A stretch of 64,000 bases of DNA from CBDAPU01 sp965198875. GTDB lineage: Bacteria; Pseudomonadota; Gammaproteobacteria; Eutrophobiales; Eutrophobiaceae. Below the pieces are notes generated by a model. The model did not search any database. It was not told the origin of the DNA and was given only the letters and a program-made list of their open reading frames with translations. The stretch lies in assembly GCA_965198875.1 (NCBI GenBank), contig CBDAPU010000002.1, positions 1-64,000 on the forward strand. Reading direction: 5' to 3'. Positions 1-9,429 of the stretch are shown one piece after another. Position 1 is the first letter of the stretch. The number at the start of each line of letters is the position of its first letter. The translations under genes and the position numbers were made by a program.

Positions 1-1548
1 TACCTGGATACGGAAGTGGCGTTAGATAGCGAGGGTGTGATCACGGCGATACGCTCAAGGCACATTGATGACATCGGTGGCTATCCCCGTTACGAGCCGT
101 TGGGCTGCGCCATCTGGTCGCAGGTGTTGCCTGCGGCATATAAGTTACGCAATATCCGGATTGATTTTAATCAGGTTACCACCAACAAAGGCCCTGCCGC
201 ACCGAACCGTGGTTATTCCCGCCTGCCCCACATCTGGTTTATGGAGCGGGTAGTGGATATTTGTGGCCATGAGTTGGGTATTCCCGCCGATGAGATGCGT
301 CTTCGAAACTACATCGAGGCATTCCCCTATGAGACGCCTAACGGGTGTGTCTATGATTCAGGCGATCTCCCGGCCATGCTCTCTAAAGCCAAAGCCCTCA
401 TTGGCTGGGATGACTGGCAGAGGCGGCAAAAAGCGGCACGAGAGCAGGGCCGTCTGCTCGGGATCGGGATCGGCACTACCCTGGATTCCGGCACCAATAA
501 CTGGGGGCAGGCGAGGTACGTCAACCCGGACGCCCCGTTCTCCGGGAACTCCACCGGGGCCACGGTCAAACTGGACCTGGACGGCAGCGTTGTCGTCACT
601 TTGGGTACATTCCCACAGGGGCAAGGGCATGAAACCACGGCCGCCCAGGTGGTGGCTGAGGCCCTCGGTATCGACCCCGATGCAGTGCATGTCAAAACCG
701 GTTTTGATTCACTCAACAACAACCACACAGGCCAATCGGGCACCTATGCCAGCCAATTTGCGGTAACCGGTCTCTCCGCCGTGCACGGCGCCACAGTCAA
801 ACTGAAGGCGGAAATAGCGAAACTGGCGGCGTTTGCACTGCAAGCGGGTGAGGATGAGCTGGAATATGGCATGGGCGATGCGGGCCCGCAGGTCGGTGTG
901 AAAGGCGCTGAGCGGGCGGTTAATTACTGGATGCTGGCGAACCTTATCAACTCAAACAGCGCCACCCTGCCGGAGGAGTTGCGTGATCTGTCCTTACATG
1001 CACGCCATTTATATATACCGCCCTTCAAGGTGCCGGATGCAGAGAAGAAATTCGGCAATATCACCCTGACCTACGCCTTGCAACTGCATATCTGTGTTGT
1101 TGAGATCGACCCCCTCACCTACCAGACGAGGATACTGGACTATGCCATCGTTGATGATTGCGGCAAGGTGATCAACCCCATGATCGTGGAAGGGCAAGTC
1201 CATGGCGCCGCCGCCCACGGGATCGGGGCGGCGTTGGTGGAAGACATCTCCTACGATGAGGCGGGTAACATCATTGCCGGTTCCTTTACCGATTATGCGC
1301 CGATAACGATCAACACCATGCCTGAGCTAAAATGCGCCAATCGGGAATCACCATCGCCATTCACTTATCATGGCGCCAAAGGTATGGGTGAAGGCGGTGG
1401 CGCACCGTTGCACTCAATCTCGGCGGCCATACAGGACGCCTTGCATGGTGAAGGGATCAGGATTGCGACCTCCCATCACTCCCCCATGTCCCTGTTTGAT
1501 CAATTCTCTCAGGGTAAAGACAGGGGGGTTAGCGTTAAGTCACGTTAG
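1..1548 (+). CDS. Molybdenum hydroxylase large subunit (xanthine dehydrogenase/aldehyde oxidase family), 5' end missing
   Basis: The frame is already open at base 1, so this is the C-terminal 515 residues of a protein whose family usually has 750-800. It is the molybdopterin-binding subunit that hydroxylates aldehydes, purines or aromatic substrates, normally with separate FAD and 2Fe-2S subunits that would lie outside the window. Seen: a GMGEGGG motif close to the C-terminus, where the family places its catalytic glutamate; an EGQVHGAAAHGIGAAL segment typical of the cofactor domain; and PNRGYSRLPH where CO dehydrogenase has its AYRCSFR loop. That loop is not the CO dehydrogenase one, so CO oxidation is unlikely. 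The substrate cannot be read from this part. GTG at 16 is an internal codon, not the start. Confidence 0.85.
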   Translation, partial: YLDTEVALDSEGVITAIRSRHIDDIGGYPRYEPLGCAIWSQVLPAAYKLRNIRIDFNQVTTNKGPAAPNRGYSRLPHIWFMERVVDICGHELGIPADEMRLRNYIEAFPYETPNGCVYDSGDLPAMLSKAKALIGWDDWQRRQKAAREQGRLLGIGIGTTLDSGTNNWGQARYVNPDAPFSGNSTGATVKLDLDGSVVVTLGTFPQGQGHETTAAQVVAEALGIDPDAVHVKTGFDSLNNNHTGQSGTYASQFAVTGLSAVHGATVKLKAEIAKLAAFALQAGEDELEYGMGDAGPQVGVKGAERAVNYWMLANLINSNSATLPEELRDLSLHARHLYIPPFKVPDAEKKFGNITLTYALQLHICVVEIDPLTYQTRILDYAIVDDCGKVINPMIVEGQVHGAAAHGIGAALVEDISYDEAGNIIAGSFTDYAPITINTMPELKCANRESPSPFTYHGAKGMGEGGGAPLHSISAAIQDALHGEGIRIATSHHSPMSLFDQFSQGKDRGVSVKSR

Positions 1549-1583
1549 TCCCCTCTTATTGCATCGCCTGACAAACGGCTAAA

Positions 1584-1850
1584 TCAGACACAAACCCAGG
1601 ACAGCTTCACCCCTTTCACCGCCGTTGTCGATACCGCTATGAAACCTACATCCCCGTGCTCATATAATCGCCTTACCTCATCTTCATGTACGCTACCGGG
1701 ATGCAGATCAATCTCGCCATCTTCATAAGTCAACGTGATCAGCATGATCTTCGCCTTAGGTTTTAACAGGCGCTTTATGGCATTCACATACCTCACTCGC
1801 CACCCGTCGGGCAATGCACCTGTAGAGACACGAATACATAGCTTTTGCAC
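1584..1850 (-). pseudogene. Thiopurine S-methyltransferase-like remnant
   Basis: An 88-codon frame holds the segment ALPDGWRVRYVNAIKRLLKP followed by KIMLITLTYEDGEI and HPGSVHEDEVRRLY. This order resembles the central part of thiopurine S-methyltransferases (the RxRYV helix, the strand ending LLITLxY, then the PPFSV-x-x-x-EV segment). The family runs to about 215 residues, and the N-terminal SAM-binding part is absent. Nothing upstream in the same strand restores it. The C-terminal 25 residues do not match what I remember of the family. I read it as a scrap; a small intact unrelated protein is the alternative. Confidence 0.45.
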
Positions 1851-2089
1851 AAAGATAGCCAGGCTACCCCAATGCTACATCATCGATGGATGGTAGACAG
1901 CCTGATCAAAGGCGATGTCATTGGCTCCCACTTATCTAGCCAGTGATCATGCTCCATGTTGTTTTTCTGTGTTATTCAGGAAAATCGCAAGCTACATGCT
2001 CTCATTATTATGCGGCTCAAGGTGAAAATTGATTGAGTTTTAAGAGCCAGCAACGAATAATCATCACTGTCATGAACACGGGAGGCGCC
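1851..2089. other. Intergenic region upstream of the metallo-hydrolase gene
   Basis: About 240 bases without a recognisable gene. It should hold the promoter of the metallo-beta-lactamase gene that starts at 2090. No convincing operator was seen. Confidence 0.4.
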
Positions 2090-2881
2090 ATGCTCGTCAA
2101 ACAGATCTGGACCGCTAATCACTGGCGTAACTTTAACTATCTGATCGCCTGCCCGGATACGGGTGAGGCGCTGGCCATCGATCCCCTGGATCACGAAAAA
2201 TGCCTTGCTTATGCGAAATCTCAAGGTTGGGAGATTACCCAGGTGTTAAATACCCACGAGCACGGTGATCACACCGGCGGTAATCGCGCCATGATCGCAG
2301 CCACCGGGGCCAAATTGCTCGCCCACGCCAATGCCAAACATGCCATCGCCGGTATGGATGTGGGGCTGTCGGCGGGAGACAGGATTAAAGTCGGAAAATC
2401 CCTTGAATTGGAAACACTGGATACACCGGGTCACACCATGAGTCATGTTTGCCTGCTCTCACAAACAGAGCAACCGGCGCTGTTCTGTGGCGATACGTTA
2501 TTTAACGCCGGCGCCGGTAATTGCCATAATGGCGGCCATCCCGATGAGTTGTATATGACGTTTGCCGATCAGTTAGCGAAGCTACCCGATAATACCCTGA
2601 TCTACCCCGGCCATGACTACATTATCAACAACCTGCAATTTACCCTGGACAGGGAGCCGAATAATGAAGATGCAAAATCCTGGCTGGAAAAACTAACCGA
2701 TCAGGACCCGGAAGACGCCTTGGTAACCACCCTTGAGATGGAGAAAAACATCAACATCTTCTTTCGCCTGAAGAGCCCTCAAGTGATCGAAAAATTAAGA
2801 GAGGCGTTTCCCGATTTACCGGCTTGCCCGGATGACAGGTCCGTATTTCTTAAACTCAGGGAATTGAGAAACAACTGGTAG
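2090..2881 (+). CDS. Metallo-beta-lactamase fold hydrolase, hydroxyacylglutathione hydrolase (glyoxalase II) type
   Basis: A 263-residue MBL-fold enzyme. The zinc motif THEHGDHTGG is present, followed by DTPGHTMSH, FCGDTLF and YPGHDYIINNL, which give the expected His/Asp ligands for a binuclear centre. The C-terminal region, with EPNN and a final stretch of helices, is of the glyoxalase II type, so the likely job is hydrolysis of S-lactoylglutathione to lactate and glutathione in methylglyoxal detoxification. Related MBL enzymes act on other thioesters, so the substrate is inferred. The start was placed at ATG 2090 because GGAGG at 2081-2085 sits just before it; upstream in-frame starts at 2033 and 2072 add residues that do not look like the family. 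Confidence 0.82.
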   Translation: MLVKQIWTANHWRNFNYLIACPDTGEALAIDPLDHEKCLAYAKSQGWEITQVLNTHEHGDHTGGNRAMIAATGAKLLAHANAKHAIAGMDVGLSAGDRIKVGKSLELETLDTPGHTMSHVCLLSQTEQPALFCGDTLFNAGAGNCHNGGHPDELYMTFADQLAKLPDNTLIYPGHDYIINNLQFTLDREPNNEDAKSWLEKLTDQDPEDALVTTLEMEKNINIFFRLKSPQVIEKLREAFPDLPACPDDRSVFLKLRELRNNW

Positions 2882-2898
2882 GCGCATTCATTCAACCC

Positions 2899-3354
2899 GT
2901 GGATGAGCGCACGCGCTTGCTGGTCGCCGCAGACGCCATATTAGTGCTGCACACTTTATTCATCGCCTTTGTTGTTTTCGGTTTGCTCCTTATCATCATG
3001 GGCGTGATCAAAAAGTGGCGATGGGTAAGAGGCCCGTGCTTTCGCTTTCTGCATCTGGGAGCAGTGGGTGTGGTGGTAGTACAAGCCTGGCTCGGTGTTG
3101 TTTGCCCCCTGACCATCTGGGAGAACAAGCTAAGAGCAAGCGCCGGAGAGCCAGGCTATGGCGGATCGTTTATTCAACACTGGCTACATAAACTGATTTT
3201 TTATCAGGCCGAGCCCTGGGTATTTACCCTGTGTTACAGCCTGTTCGGCGCAGGGGTTATCCTCGCCCTGATCCTCTCCCCACCGCTACTTGATAAAACC
3301 CCAGGCACGGGCCGCGACCGATCAAACCGCCTGCATCCTGATGCCAGAGAATAG
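2899..3354 (+). CDS. DUF2784 family membrane protein
   Basis: A 151-residue membrane protein of the DUF2784 type, function unknown. Three or four hydrophobic helices are visible, roughly at residues 10-37, 50-72 and 108-135. The family signature is clear: VVVQAWLGVVCPLTIWENKLR, then a short soluble loop ending FIQHWLHKLIFYQAEPWVFT. It starts with GTG only 17 bases after the hydrolase stop, so the two genes are probably cotranscribed, although no strong ribosome binding site is seen. The charged tail after residue 138 may be less conserved. Confidence 0.8.
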   Translation: MDERTRLLVAADAILVLHTLFIAFVVFGLLLIIMGVIKKWRWVRGPCFRFLHLGAVGVVVVQAWLGVVCPLTIWENKLRASAGEPGYGGSFIQHWLHKLIFYQAEPWVFTLCYSLFGAGVILALILSPPLLDKTPGTGRDRSNRLHPDARE

Positions 3355-3471
3355 CTCCAATGCCCTGATCGCCGTTATCCGTCCGTTATCTGCTTCATGG
3401 AAACGTTGATAACGAAGGGGCGTCAACCACAAACAAAGGGACGGGCGTGATCCGGGGCGGTGGGGGCAATA
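3355..3471. other. Convergent intergenic gap
   Basis: About 117 bases between two convergent genes (DUF2784 on plus, ppc on minus). It contains a weak inverted repeat, CGTTATC near 3386 and GATAACG near 3410, that might serve as a terminator stem, but there is no T-run beside it. Confidence 0.3.
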
Positions 3472-6213
3472 CTAGCCGGTCCAGCCGAGGCCCGCACTAA
3501 TGCAGTTAATGGAGAGGAGCAGGGCGATCAGATCCTCATGCTTTCCTTCCTCCCTGAATCGTTTTACCAGTTCAACCTGTACCAGCCCGACCTGTTTCAG
3601 GATGTCGCCTCTTCGCTCCATCTTTCTGGTAAATCGGGTGAAGCGCTCGGCCAGCTTCTTCTCACCGGTCAACATGAGAATATGTTCTCTCGATAGCCTG
3701 TACTCATCCACGACTCTCGCATGGATCTTCGCTCTGATCTTCTCCCGACTGAGTAAATTGGCGTAGGCCTGGATAATGTCCAGATCCACAAACGCCAGTG
3801 ATTTCTCCGCCTCATCCACTATCAACCTGAACAGTGGCGAGCGTTCATACATATCCGCCAGGAGCGCCTCGCCTTCTTCACCCCTGGCCTTAATAAAACC
3901 ATTGATCGCCGTACCCAGACCAAACCAGGCGGGAACATGGTGGCGGTTTTGTGTCCAGGCAAATACCCAGGGGATGGCCCTGAGATCATCAAGGCTCTTG
4001 CTGCCAAAACGCCGAGCGGGTCTTGAGCCAATTTTGAGTTTCCCCAACTCCTTGACCGGGCTCGCTGTATTGTAGTAATCCATGAGACCCGGCTCCTCGG
4101 CCAACTGCCGGTATGCGCTATAGGCGAGGTTAGATAAGGTATCCAGCGCCTGCTCATGTTCATGGTTTGGTGTTAGGGGATCATCGCTGGCGGATCTCAC
4201 CGTGTGCTCCATGACGCTCGCCGTCAGCAACTCCATTTGATATTGCGCCGTGCCGTGGTTTGCGTATTTTGATGACACCACCTCGCCCTGCTCCGTTATA
4301 CGCAGTTTGCCATTGACTGAGCCCGCAGGCTGCGCGGCAATCGCCCTGCCGGTGGGGGCGCCGCCGCGGCTTACCGAACCGCCTCGGCCATGAAAAAAAA
4401 CAACCGCTATGCCGGTTTCCCTGCTGGTTCTCGTCAGCTCCGCCTGGGCGCGGCTCAGTTCATAGTTGGCGGTAAAGAAGCCGCCGTCCTTGTTGGAGTC
4501 GGAATAGCCGATCATCACTTCCTGTGCGCCCCCCTGCTCTTTCACACTGCGCCTTACCAGCGGCGTATTCAGTAGCTCGCCCATGATCCCGGGCGCTGCG
4601 CGCAAATCATCGATGGTTTCAAACAACGGCACCACCGGCAGGGTGCAATACTCGATGGCCTCACCGCCGGCAAATAAACCGGCATATTTGGCCAGCAGAT
4701 ACACGCCCAGTATATCGGCCACAGAGTGCGTCATGCTTAATACAAAACCACCCACCGCCTCTTTATCGAGACTGTGTTGCGCCTCGGCAATCAGTTGGAA
4801 TAGACCGTAGGTCATAGCGCATTGTCTATCTGTAAATGAAAAACGTGGTGGCTCCTTGAGCGCTCTGCCTAGCTCTGCCTGGATCCATTCAAGCCATTCG
4901 GCTGAGGCGGGAGCCACCGCTTTCGTGTCCTGATGTTGCAAGCGCCAGATCTCAAGCAGTGTGTTGGTGATAATGGTTGAGTTTTCCCTTACATCCAGAT
5001 GGGCGGTACAAAATCGAAATGCCTGCGCCTGCCGATGCAGTGGTCGCACCCGGGACTTCGCCAACTGTGCACAATTTGCCTGTATCAATGCGGTTTCCAG
5101 AGTCTCTAAATCAGCGATAAACTGCTCGGCGCTTTGGTATTGGAAAGAGCGAAGTGTGGATTTCCTGCTGGTGTTGTCTATTTTCTCCAGCATACATATA
5201 ACGAATTGCCTGAAAATCTCCCCGGGATTGCGTTTTTCTATCTTCTTTCGATGGCCGCTACTCTCCAGCAGATCCTCCAGACTTTCCAAAAACGTATCCG
5301 ACACATCTATGGCATGATGGGAGATGCTGAGTTGAGAGATCAATTCCGCCAGCCTGGTTGAATAATGTTGCAATATCGCCCTTCTGTTGGTTAACAAGGC
5401 GTCCATGGTTATCGTGTTGGTGACATACGGGTTGCCGTCTCTGTCCCCGCCTATCCATGATCCAAATCGAAAAAAAGGCGGGATGGTGAATGTCTCGCCC
5501 GGGTAGTACCGCTCAAGGGCCCAGTCAAGCCTCTCCAGGGTCTCAGGGACACGGTCATACAGGGTTTGTTCAAAAAAGTGCAAACCCCATAACACCTCCT
5601 GATCAACGGATGGCTTCTCTATACGCAGCTCGCCCGTCAACCAGAGCAGATCGATCTCATCCCGTAGCTGCTCTTCAAGGTATTCCCGCTCCCTGGCAGT
5701 CCAGCGTGTGGCTTCCAGCCGATAAAGGATCACGTATATGCGTCTGTGGATCTGCAAGACGGTGACCCGCTTGGCTTCTGTGGGATGGGCGGTGATGGTC
5801 GGGGTGACCTGTAGCCTCTTAAGCAAGTCCTGTATTTGCCCATGAGTGAACCCGGCGGCTTTGGCCTCACAGATCACATTGGCGAAGGTGCCCGGTACGT
5901 GTTCCAGTCCCTGTGCTTTTTCAGTGACGCGCCGACGACGCATGCCGGTATTCTCTTCGGCAATATTGAGTAACTGAAACCAGATCCCCCATGCCTGCAA
6001 GCTGGCCGATAATAGATCCGGGTTATCCTTTGGCGCCGGTTGTTTGCCTTCAAACACCGGTAGTACGTCGGGGCAACGCAGTGCGATGACCTGTTTTAAT
6101 GTCTCTGACAGGAGCGTGAGCAGGGCTAAGGCATAGGCCGCCGCCGCCCGGTCCAGTTCGGCGACATCCGTTTGCTCGGGAAAATCAAACGGAAATAGTA
6201 TTCGATTATTCAC
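3472..6213 (-). CDS. ppc: Phosphoenolpyruvate carboxylase, last gene of the serine cycle operon
   Basis: A 913-residue enzyme of the usual length that adds bicarbonate to PEP to give oxaloacetate in the cytoplasm. In the serine cycle this is the second carbon entry step. Seen: TAHPTEAKR with catalytic His at about residue 143, FHGRGGSVSRGGAP (the mobile glycine-rich loop) and GYSDSNKDGG. The start is GTG at 6213, overlapping the hpr stop (GTGA), which implies translational coupling. One oddity: the C-terminus reads SINCISAGLGWTG, whereas most PEP carboxylases end in asparagine-threonine-glycine; the terminal TG is kept but the asparagine is tryptophan. Regulation by acetyl-CoA cannot be judged from sequence. 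Confidence 0.95.
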   Translation of the reverse strand: MNNRILFPFDFPEQTDVAELDRAAAAYALALLTLLSETLKQVIALRCPDVLPVFEGKQPAPKDNPDLLSASLQAWGIWFQLLNIAEENTGMRRRRVTEKAQGLEHVPGTFANVICEAKAAGFTHGQIQDLLKRLQVTPTITAHPTEAKRVTVLQIHRRIYVILYRLEATRWTAREREYLEEQLRDEIDLLWLTGELRIEKPSVDQEVLWGLHFFEQTLYDRVPETLERLDWALERYYPGETFTIPPFFRFGSWIGGDRDGNPYVTNTITMDALLTNRRAILQHYSTRLAELISQLSISHHAIDVSDTFLESLEDLLESSGHRKKIEKRNPGEIFRQFVICMLEKIDNTSRKSTLRSFQYQSAEQFIADLETLETALIQANCAQLAKSRVRPLHRQAQAFRFCTAHLDVRENSTIITNTLLEIWRLQHQDTKAVAPASAEWLEWIQAELGRALKEPPRFSFTDRQCAMTYGLFQLIAEAQHSLDKEAVGGFVLSMTHSVADILGVYLLAKYAGLFAGGEAIEYCTLPVVPLFETIDDLRAAPGIMGELLNTPLVRRSVKEQGGAQEVMIGYSDSNKDGGFFTANYELSRAQAELTRTSRETGIAVVFFHGRGGSVSRGGAPTGRAIAAQPAGSVNGKLRITEQGEVVSSKYANHGTAQYQMELLTASVMEHTVRSASDDPLTPNHEHEQALDTLSNLAYSAYRQLAEEPGLMDYYNTASPVKELGKLKIGSRPARRFGSKSLDDLRAIPWVFAWTQNRHHVPAWFGLGTAINGFIKARGEEGEALLADMYERSPLFRLIVDEAEKSLAFVDLDIIQAYANLLSREKIRAKIHARVVDEYRLSREHILMLTGEKKLAERFTRFTRKMERRGDILKQVGLVQVELVKRFREEGKHEDLIALLLSINCISAGLGWTG

Positions 6214-7181
6214 ACCACACGGTCGCGGGGTTCTTTGCCGCTGAAAAATAATTCCAGGTTCTCGAGCACACGCATGCCCATGGCAACACGGGTTTCCCTG
6301 GATGCGCTGCCCAAATGCGGAAAGAGCACGACATTATCCAGTGATAGTAATGCCTCAGGCACGGCTGGCTCCCCTTCAAACACATCCAGACCCGCTCCGG
6401 CTATGCCCCCGGACGTCAATGCGGCAATGAGCGCAGACTGATCAACAACATCACCCCTTGCACTGTTGATAAGAAAGGCCGAGTTTCTCATCAATGCCAG
6501 TCTTTCCCTGTTGATCAGGTGGTAGTTTCGCTCACCGCCGGGGCAATGCAATGAAACAAAATCCGCATCCTCCAGGACCTCTTCAATGGTATCTCGGCGC
6601 TCGGCGTTAAGTGATGCGATGGCATCATCCGCCGGTGGATAGGGATCGACAAACAGGATCTGCATGTCAAACCCGTGGTGCGCCCTATGCGCCATCGCCC
6701 GTGCAATCCGCCCCATGCCGATCAGCCCCAATGTCTTCCCGGTCACTTTCGTGCCCATCATGTGCGTAGGGCGCCAACCGCTCCATTGCCTGTCTCGCAG
6801 ATGGCGCTCACCCTCACCGGCACGCCTCGCCACCATCAGCAGTAATGTCATGGCAATATCCGCCGTGCAATCGGTGAGCACATCCGGTGTGTTGGTGACA
6901 ACCAGCTCACAGGCCCTGGCAGCTTCAAGATCAATGTGATTAAAACCCACGCCATAGCTGGCGATGATGGTTGTTTTTATGCCCTTAACCGCCAATACAT
7001 CGGCGTTGATGCTGTCGGATACGGTGGGACAAAAGGCGTCTGCATGTTGTAGCGCTGTTTGCATTTCCTCCTCCGTCATAGGCACATCATCTTCATTTAG
7101 CGTGACGTCAAAGAGCGCCTGCATCCGGGCCTCGACTTCCTGCGGCCATTTGCGACTTACGACGACTTTCGGTTTACTCAT
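6210..7181 (-). CDS. Hydroxypyruvate reductase (D-2-hydroxyacid dehydrogenase family)
   Basis: A 323-residue NAD(P)H-dependent enzyme. In this operon it should reduce hydroxypyruvate (made by Sga) to D-glycerate in the serine cycle. Family marks: a Rossmann motif GLIGMGRIARAMA, an aspartate-type nucleotide loop FVDPYPP, and the catalytic triad as Arg in INSARGDVV, Glu in FEGEP and His in FPHLGSAS. SYGVGFNHIDL and VTNTPDVLTD are typical of glyoxylate/hydroxypyruvate reductases. 3-phosphoglycerate dehydrogenase is less likely, since there is no ACT domain and the context is the serine cycle. It lies 78 bases after mtkB and overlaps ppc. Confidence 0.9.
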   Translation of the reverse strand: MSKPKVVVSRKWPQEVEARMQALFDVTLNEDDVPMTEEEMQTALQHADAFCPTVSDSINADVLAVKGIKTTIIASYGVGFNHIDLEAARACELVVTNTPDVLTDCTADIAMTLLLMVARRAGEGERHLRDRQWSGWRPTHMMGTKVTGKTLGLIGMGRIARAMAHRAHHGFDMQILFVDPYPPADDAIASLNAERRDTIEEVLEDADFVSLHCPGGERNYHLINRERLALMRNSAFLINSARGDVVDQSALIAALTSGGIAGAGLDVFEGEPAVPEALLSLDNVVLFPHLGSASRETRVAMGMRVLENLELFFSGKEPRDRVV

Positions 7182-7259
7182 GTTTGCTTAACCTTGAGTT
7201 TTGATCCGGTAACTGATCGGTGTACACATTGAAAGATGGCGTATGCCCAGTTGCTTAAA

Positions 7260-8147
7260 CTAAGTGGAGCCTAGCACCTTTTTTACCACAGAGCCGAATT
7301 CCGAGGGTCTGGGCACAATAGTCACACCACACTCTTGCAGGATCTCCACCTTCTCGGCGGCGCTCTCACCAAAGGCGGAAATGATGGCGCCGGCATGTCC
7401 CATGCGCCGGCCCTTAGGCGCGGTGAGACCGGCGATGTATCCAATCACCGGCTTTTTCATGTTATCCCGGAAAAACTCGGCGGCCTCCGCCTCTTGCGGG
7501 CCGCCAATCTCACCAATCATGACGATGGCGTCGGTATCGGGGTCTTCCTCAAACCTCACCAGGTGATCCTTAAATGAGCTGCCATTAATGGGGTCACCGC
7601 CTATGCCGACACTGGTTGATACGCCAATACCTTTCGCCTGCATTTGTGAGGCGGCCTCATAGCCCAGCGTCCCTGAGCGCCCGATCACCCCTACCCGGCC
7701 TTCTCTGTAAATATGCCCCGGCATGATCCCCAACATGGCCTTGCCCGGACTGATAGTCCCTGCACAATTCGGCCCGGTGAGGATCATTTTGTCTTTCGCC
7801 CGGTAACGTCTCATATAACGTTTTACGCGGATCATGTCATGGGCGGGTATGCCATCGGTAATGCACACACAGTATTTAATCCCGGCGTCCGCCGCCTCCA
7901 TGATCCCATCAGCGGCAAACGGTGGTGGCACAAACAGGATGCTACTATCTGCGCCAGTTTCAGCCACGGCTTCTTTCACCGTGTCAAAAACGGGCAATCC
8001 CAGGTGTTGTGCGCCGCCTTTTCCGGGGGTGACGCCGCCAACAACATGGGTGCCGTATTTGATCATATCTTCTGAATGGAAAGAGCCAATCTGTCCGGTG
8101 AAACCCTGCACGATCACTTTTGATTTTTCGTTGATTAAAATCGCCAT
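7260..8147 (-). CDS. mtkB: Malate-CoA ligase (malate thiokinase) alpha subunit
   Basis: A 295-residue protein of the succinyl-CoA synthetase alpha family. With the adjacent beta subunit it makes malyl-CoA from malate, CoA and ATP. Seen: an N-terminal CoA-binding Rossmann region (GFTGQIGSFHSEDMIKYGT), the central GPNCAGTISPGKAMLGIMPG and the phosphohistidine site RMGHAGAIISAFG. Sequence alone does not separate it securely from SucD; the call rests on position between mtkA and hpr in an operon that also has mcl, sga and ppc, and no 2-oxoglutarate dehydrogenase gene nearby. It starts two bases after the mtkA stop (TGAAGATG). Confidence 0.9.
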   Translation of the reverse strand: MAILINEKSKVIVQGFTGQIGSFHSEDMIKYGTHVVGGVTPGKGGAQHLGLPVFDTVKEAVAETGADSSILFVPPPFAADGIMEAADAGIKYCVCITDGIPAHDMIRVKRYMRRYRAKDKMILTGPNCAGTISPGKAMLGIMPGHIYREGRVGVIGRSGTLGYEAASQMQAKGIGVSTSVGIGGDPINGSSFKDHLVRFEEDPDTDAIVMIGEIGGPQEAEAAEFFRDNMKKPVIGYIAGLTAPKGRRMGHAGAIISAFGESAAEKVEILQECGVTIVPRPSEFGSVVKKVLGST

Positions 8148-8149
8148 CT

Positions 8150-9340
8150 TCAGTTACCTGTGCTTGCCCTTTGCCTGTGTTCTCGCCAGGCGCCCACGGC
8201 CTTCTCCGCAACCTGTTGTAATGTCTCCCCCATGATAATGGGCAGGCCACTGTCCGTTAAAATCCGCCGACCTTCTTCTACCCTGGTGCCGGATAATCGG
8301 ACGATGAGCGGTATGTTCAAATCGATTTTACTCACTGCCTGCACAATCCCCTCCGCCACCCAGTCACAACGATTGATCCCGGCAAAAATATTCACCAGCA
8401 GGGTCTCGACATGTTTATCATCCAGCACCAGATTGAAGGCCTTGGCCACACGCTCAGGCGAGGCGCCGCCGCCAATGTCGAGAAAATTAGCCGGCTCACC
8501 GCCTGCGTGCTTGATCATGTCCATGGTGGCCATGGCCAGACCCGCACCATTGATAATGCAACCGATATGACCATCCAAACCCACATAGCTCAGCCCCCGA
8601 TCCGCCGCCTTCATCTCTCTTGGGTCTTCTTGGGATTTATCACGCAACTCGGAAATATTAGGCCGACGAAACAGGGCGTTATCATCAAACCCCATCTTCG
8701 CATCCAACGCCAGAAGGCGACCATCTTTGGTTACCACCAGCGGGTTGATCTCCACCATGGTGGCGTCCAGATCACGAAATGCGCGGTAACAACCTAACAA
8801 AGCGGTGACGGCCTGACTGATCAGGGACTTGTCAATCCCTAACTTAAACGCAATCTCCCTTGCCTGGAAGGGTTGCATGCCGACGGCGGGCTCAACCACC
8901 ACGCGGATCATGGATTGAGGTTTCTTGGCCGCTATCTCCTCGATCTCCATACCGCCTTCAGAAGAGGCGATGATTACAACACGCTCCATCTGTCTGTCGA
9001 GCACAAAACCCACATAGTACTCGGTTTCAATATCACTGCCGGACTCAACGTACAAGCGGTGCACTATCTTGCCTGCAGCGCCCGTCTGTTGCGTGATCAA
9101 CCGTTTGCCGAGCAAGGCGTCCGCCGCCGCCCAGACTTCCTCATCGTCTTTACAAAACTTAATGCCTCCCGCCTTGCCCCTGGCGCCTGAATGAACCTGC
9201 GCCTTCACAACCCAGGCGTCACCACCGATTTCATGTAAGCGATAAACCGCCTGCTCCGGACTGTAGGCGAGGCCACCTCTCGGCACCGGCACACCAAAGC
9301 CTGAGAGGATCTCTTTTGACTGATACTCGTGTATGTCCAC
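8150..9340 (-). CDS. mtkA: Malate-CoA ligase (malate thiokinase) beta subunit
   Basis: A 396-residue ATP-grasp protein, the nucleotide and substrate subunit of malate-CoA ligase. The N-terminus MDIHEYQSKEIL is the standard opening of succinyl-CoA synthetase beta subunits; VKAQVHSGARGKAGGIK, VEINPLVVTKDGRLLALDAKMGFDDNALFR and FLDIGGGASPERVAKAF follow in order. The start is GTG at 9340, preceded by a purine-rich GAGGTAGAGAAG. It lies 89 bases after mcl. SucC would look similar; context decides for malate. Confidence 0.9.
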   Translation of the reverse strand: MDIHEYQSKEILSGFGVPVPRGGLAYSPEQAVYRLHEIGGDAWVVKAQVHSGARGKAGGIKFCKDDEEVWAAADALLGKRLITQQTGAAGKIVHRLYVESGSDIETEYYVGFVLDRQMERVVIIASSEGGMEIEEIAAKKPQSMIRVVVEPAVGMQPFQAREIAFKLGIDKSLISQAVTALLGCYRAFRDLDATMVEINPLVVTKDGRLLALDAKMGFDDNALFRRPNISELRDKSQEDPREMKAADRGLSYVGLDGHIGCIINGAGLAMATMDMIKHAGGEPANFLDIGGGASPERVAKAFNLVLDDKHVETLLVNIFAGINRCDWVAEGIVQAVSKIDLNIPLIVRLSGTRVEEGRRILTDSGLPIIMGETLQQVAEKAVGAWREHRQRASTGN

Positions 9341-9429
9341 ACTTCTCTACCTCATATAAAATTGATGTTCTTTTTACCCGAGATCCCCGTAAGATGAGAA
9401 TGCGTTAATTCGCGTTGCAGGCAAAGACT

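Noticed and set aside
1..1548. Aerobic CO dehydrogenase CoxL
   Set aside because: The AYRCSFR active-site loop is absent; the corresponding region reads PNRGYSR.
6210..7181. 3-phosphoglycerate dehydrogenase (serA)
   Set aside because: Only 323 residues, no ACT or intervening domain, and serine cycle context.
7260..9340. Succinyl-CoA synthetase sucCD
   Set aside because: The sequences fit that family too, but the genes lie inside an operon with mcl, sga, hpr and ppc and have no TCA cycle neighbours, so malate-CoA ligase is the better call.
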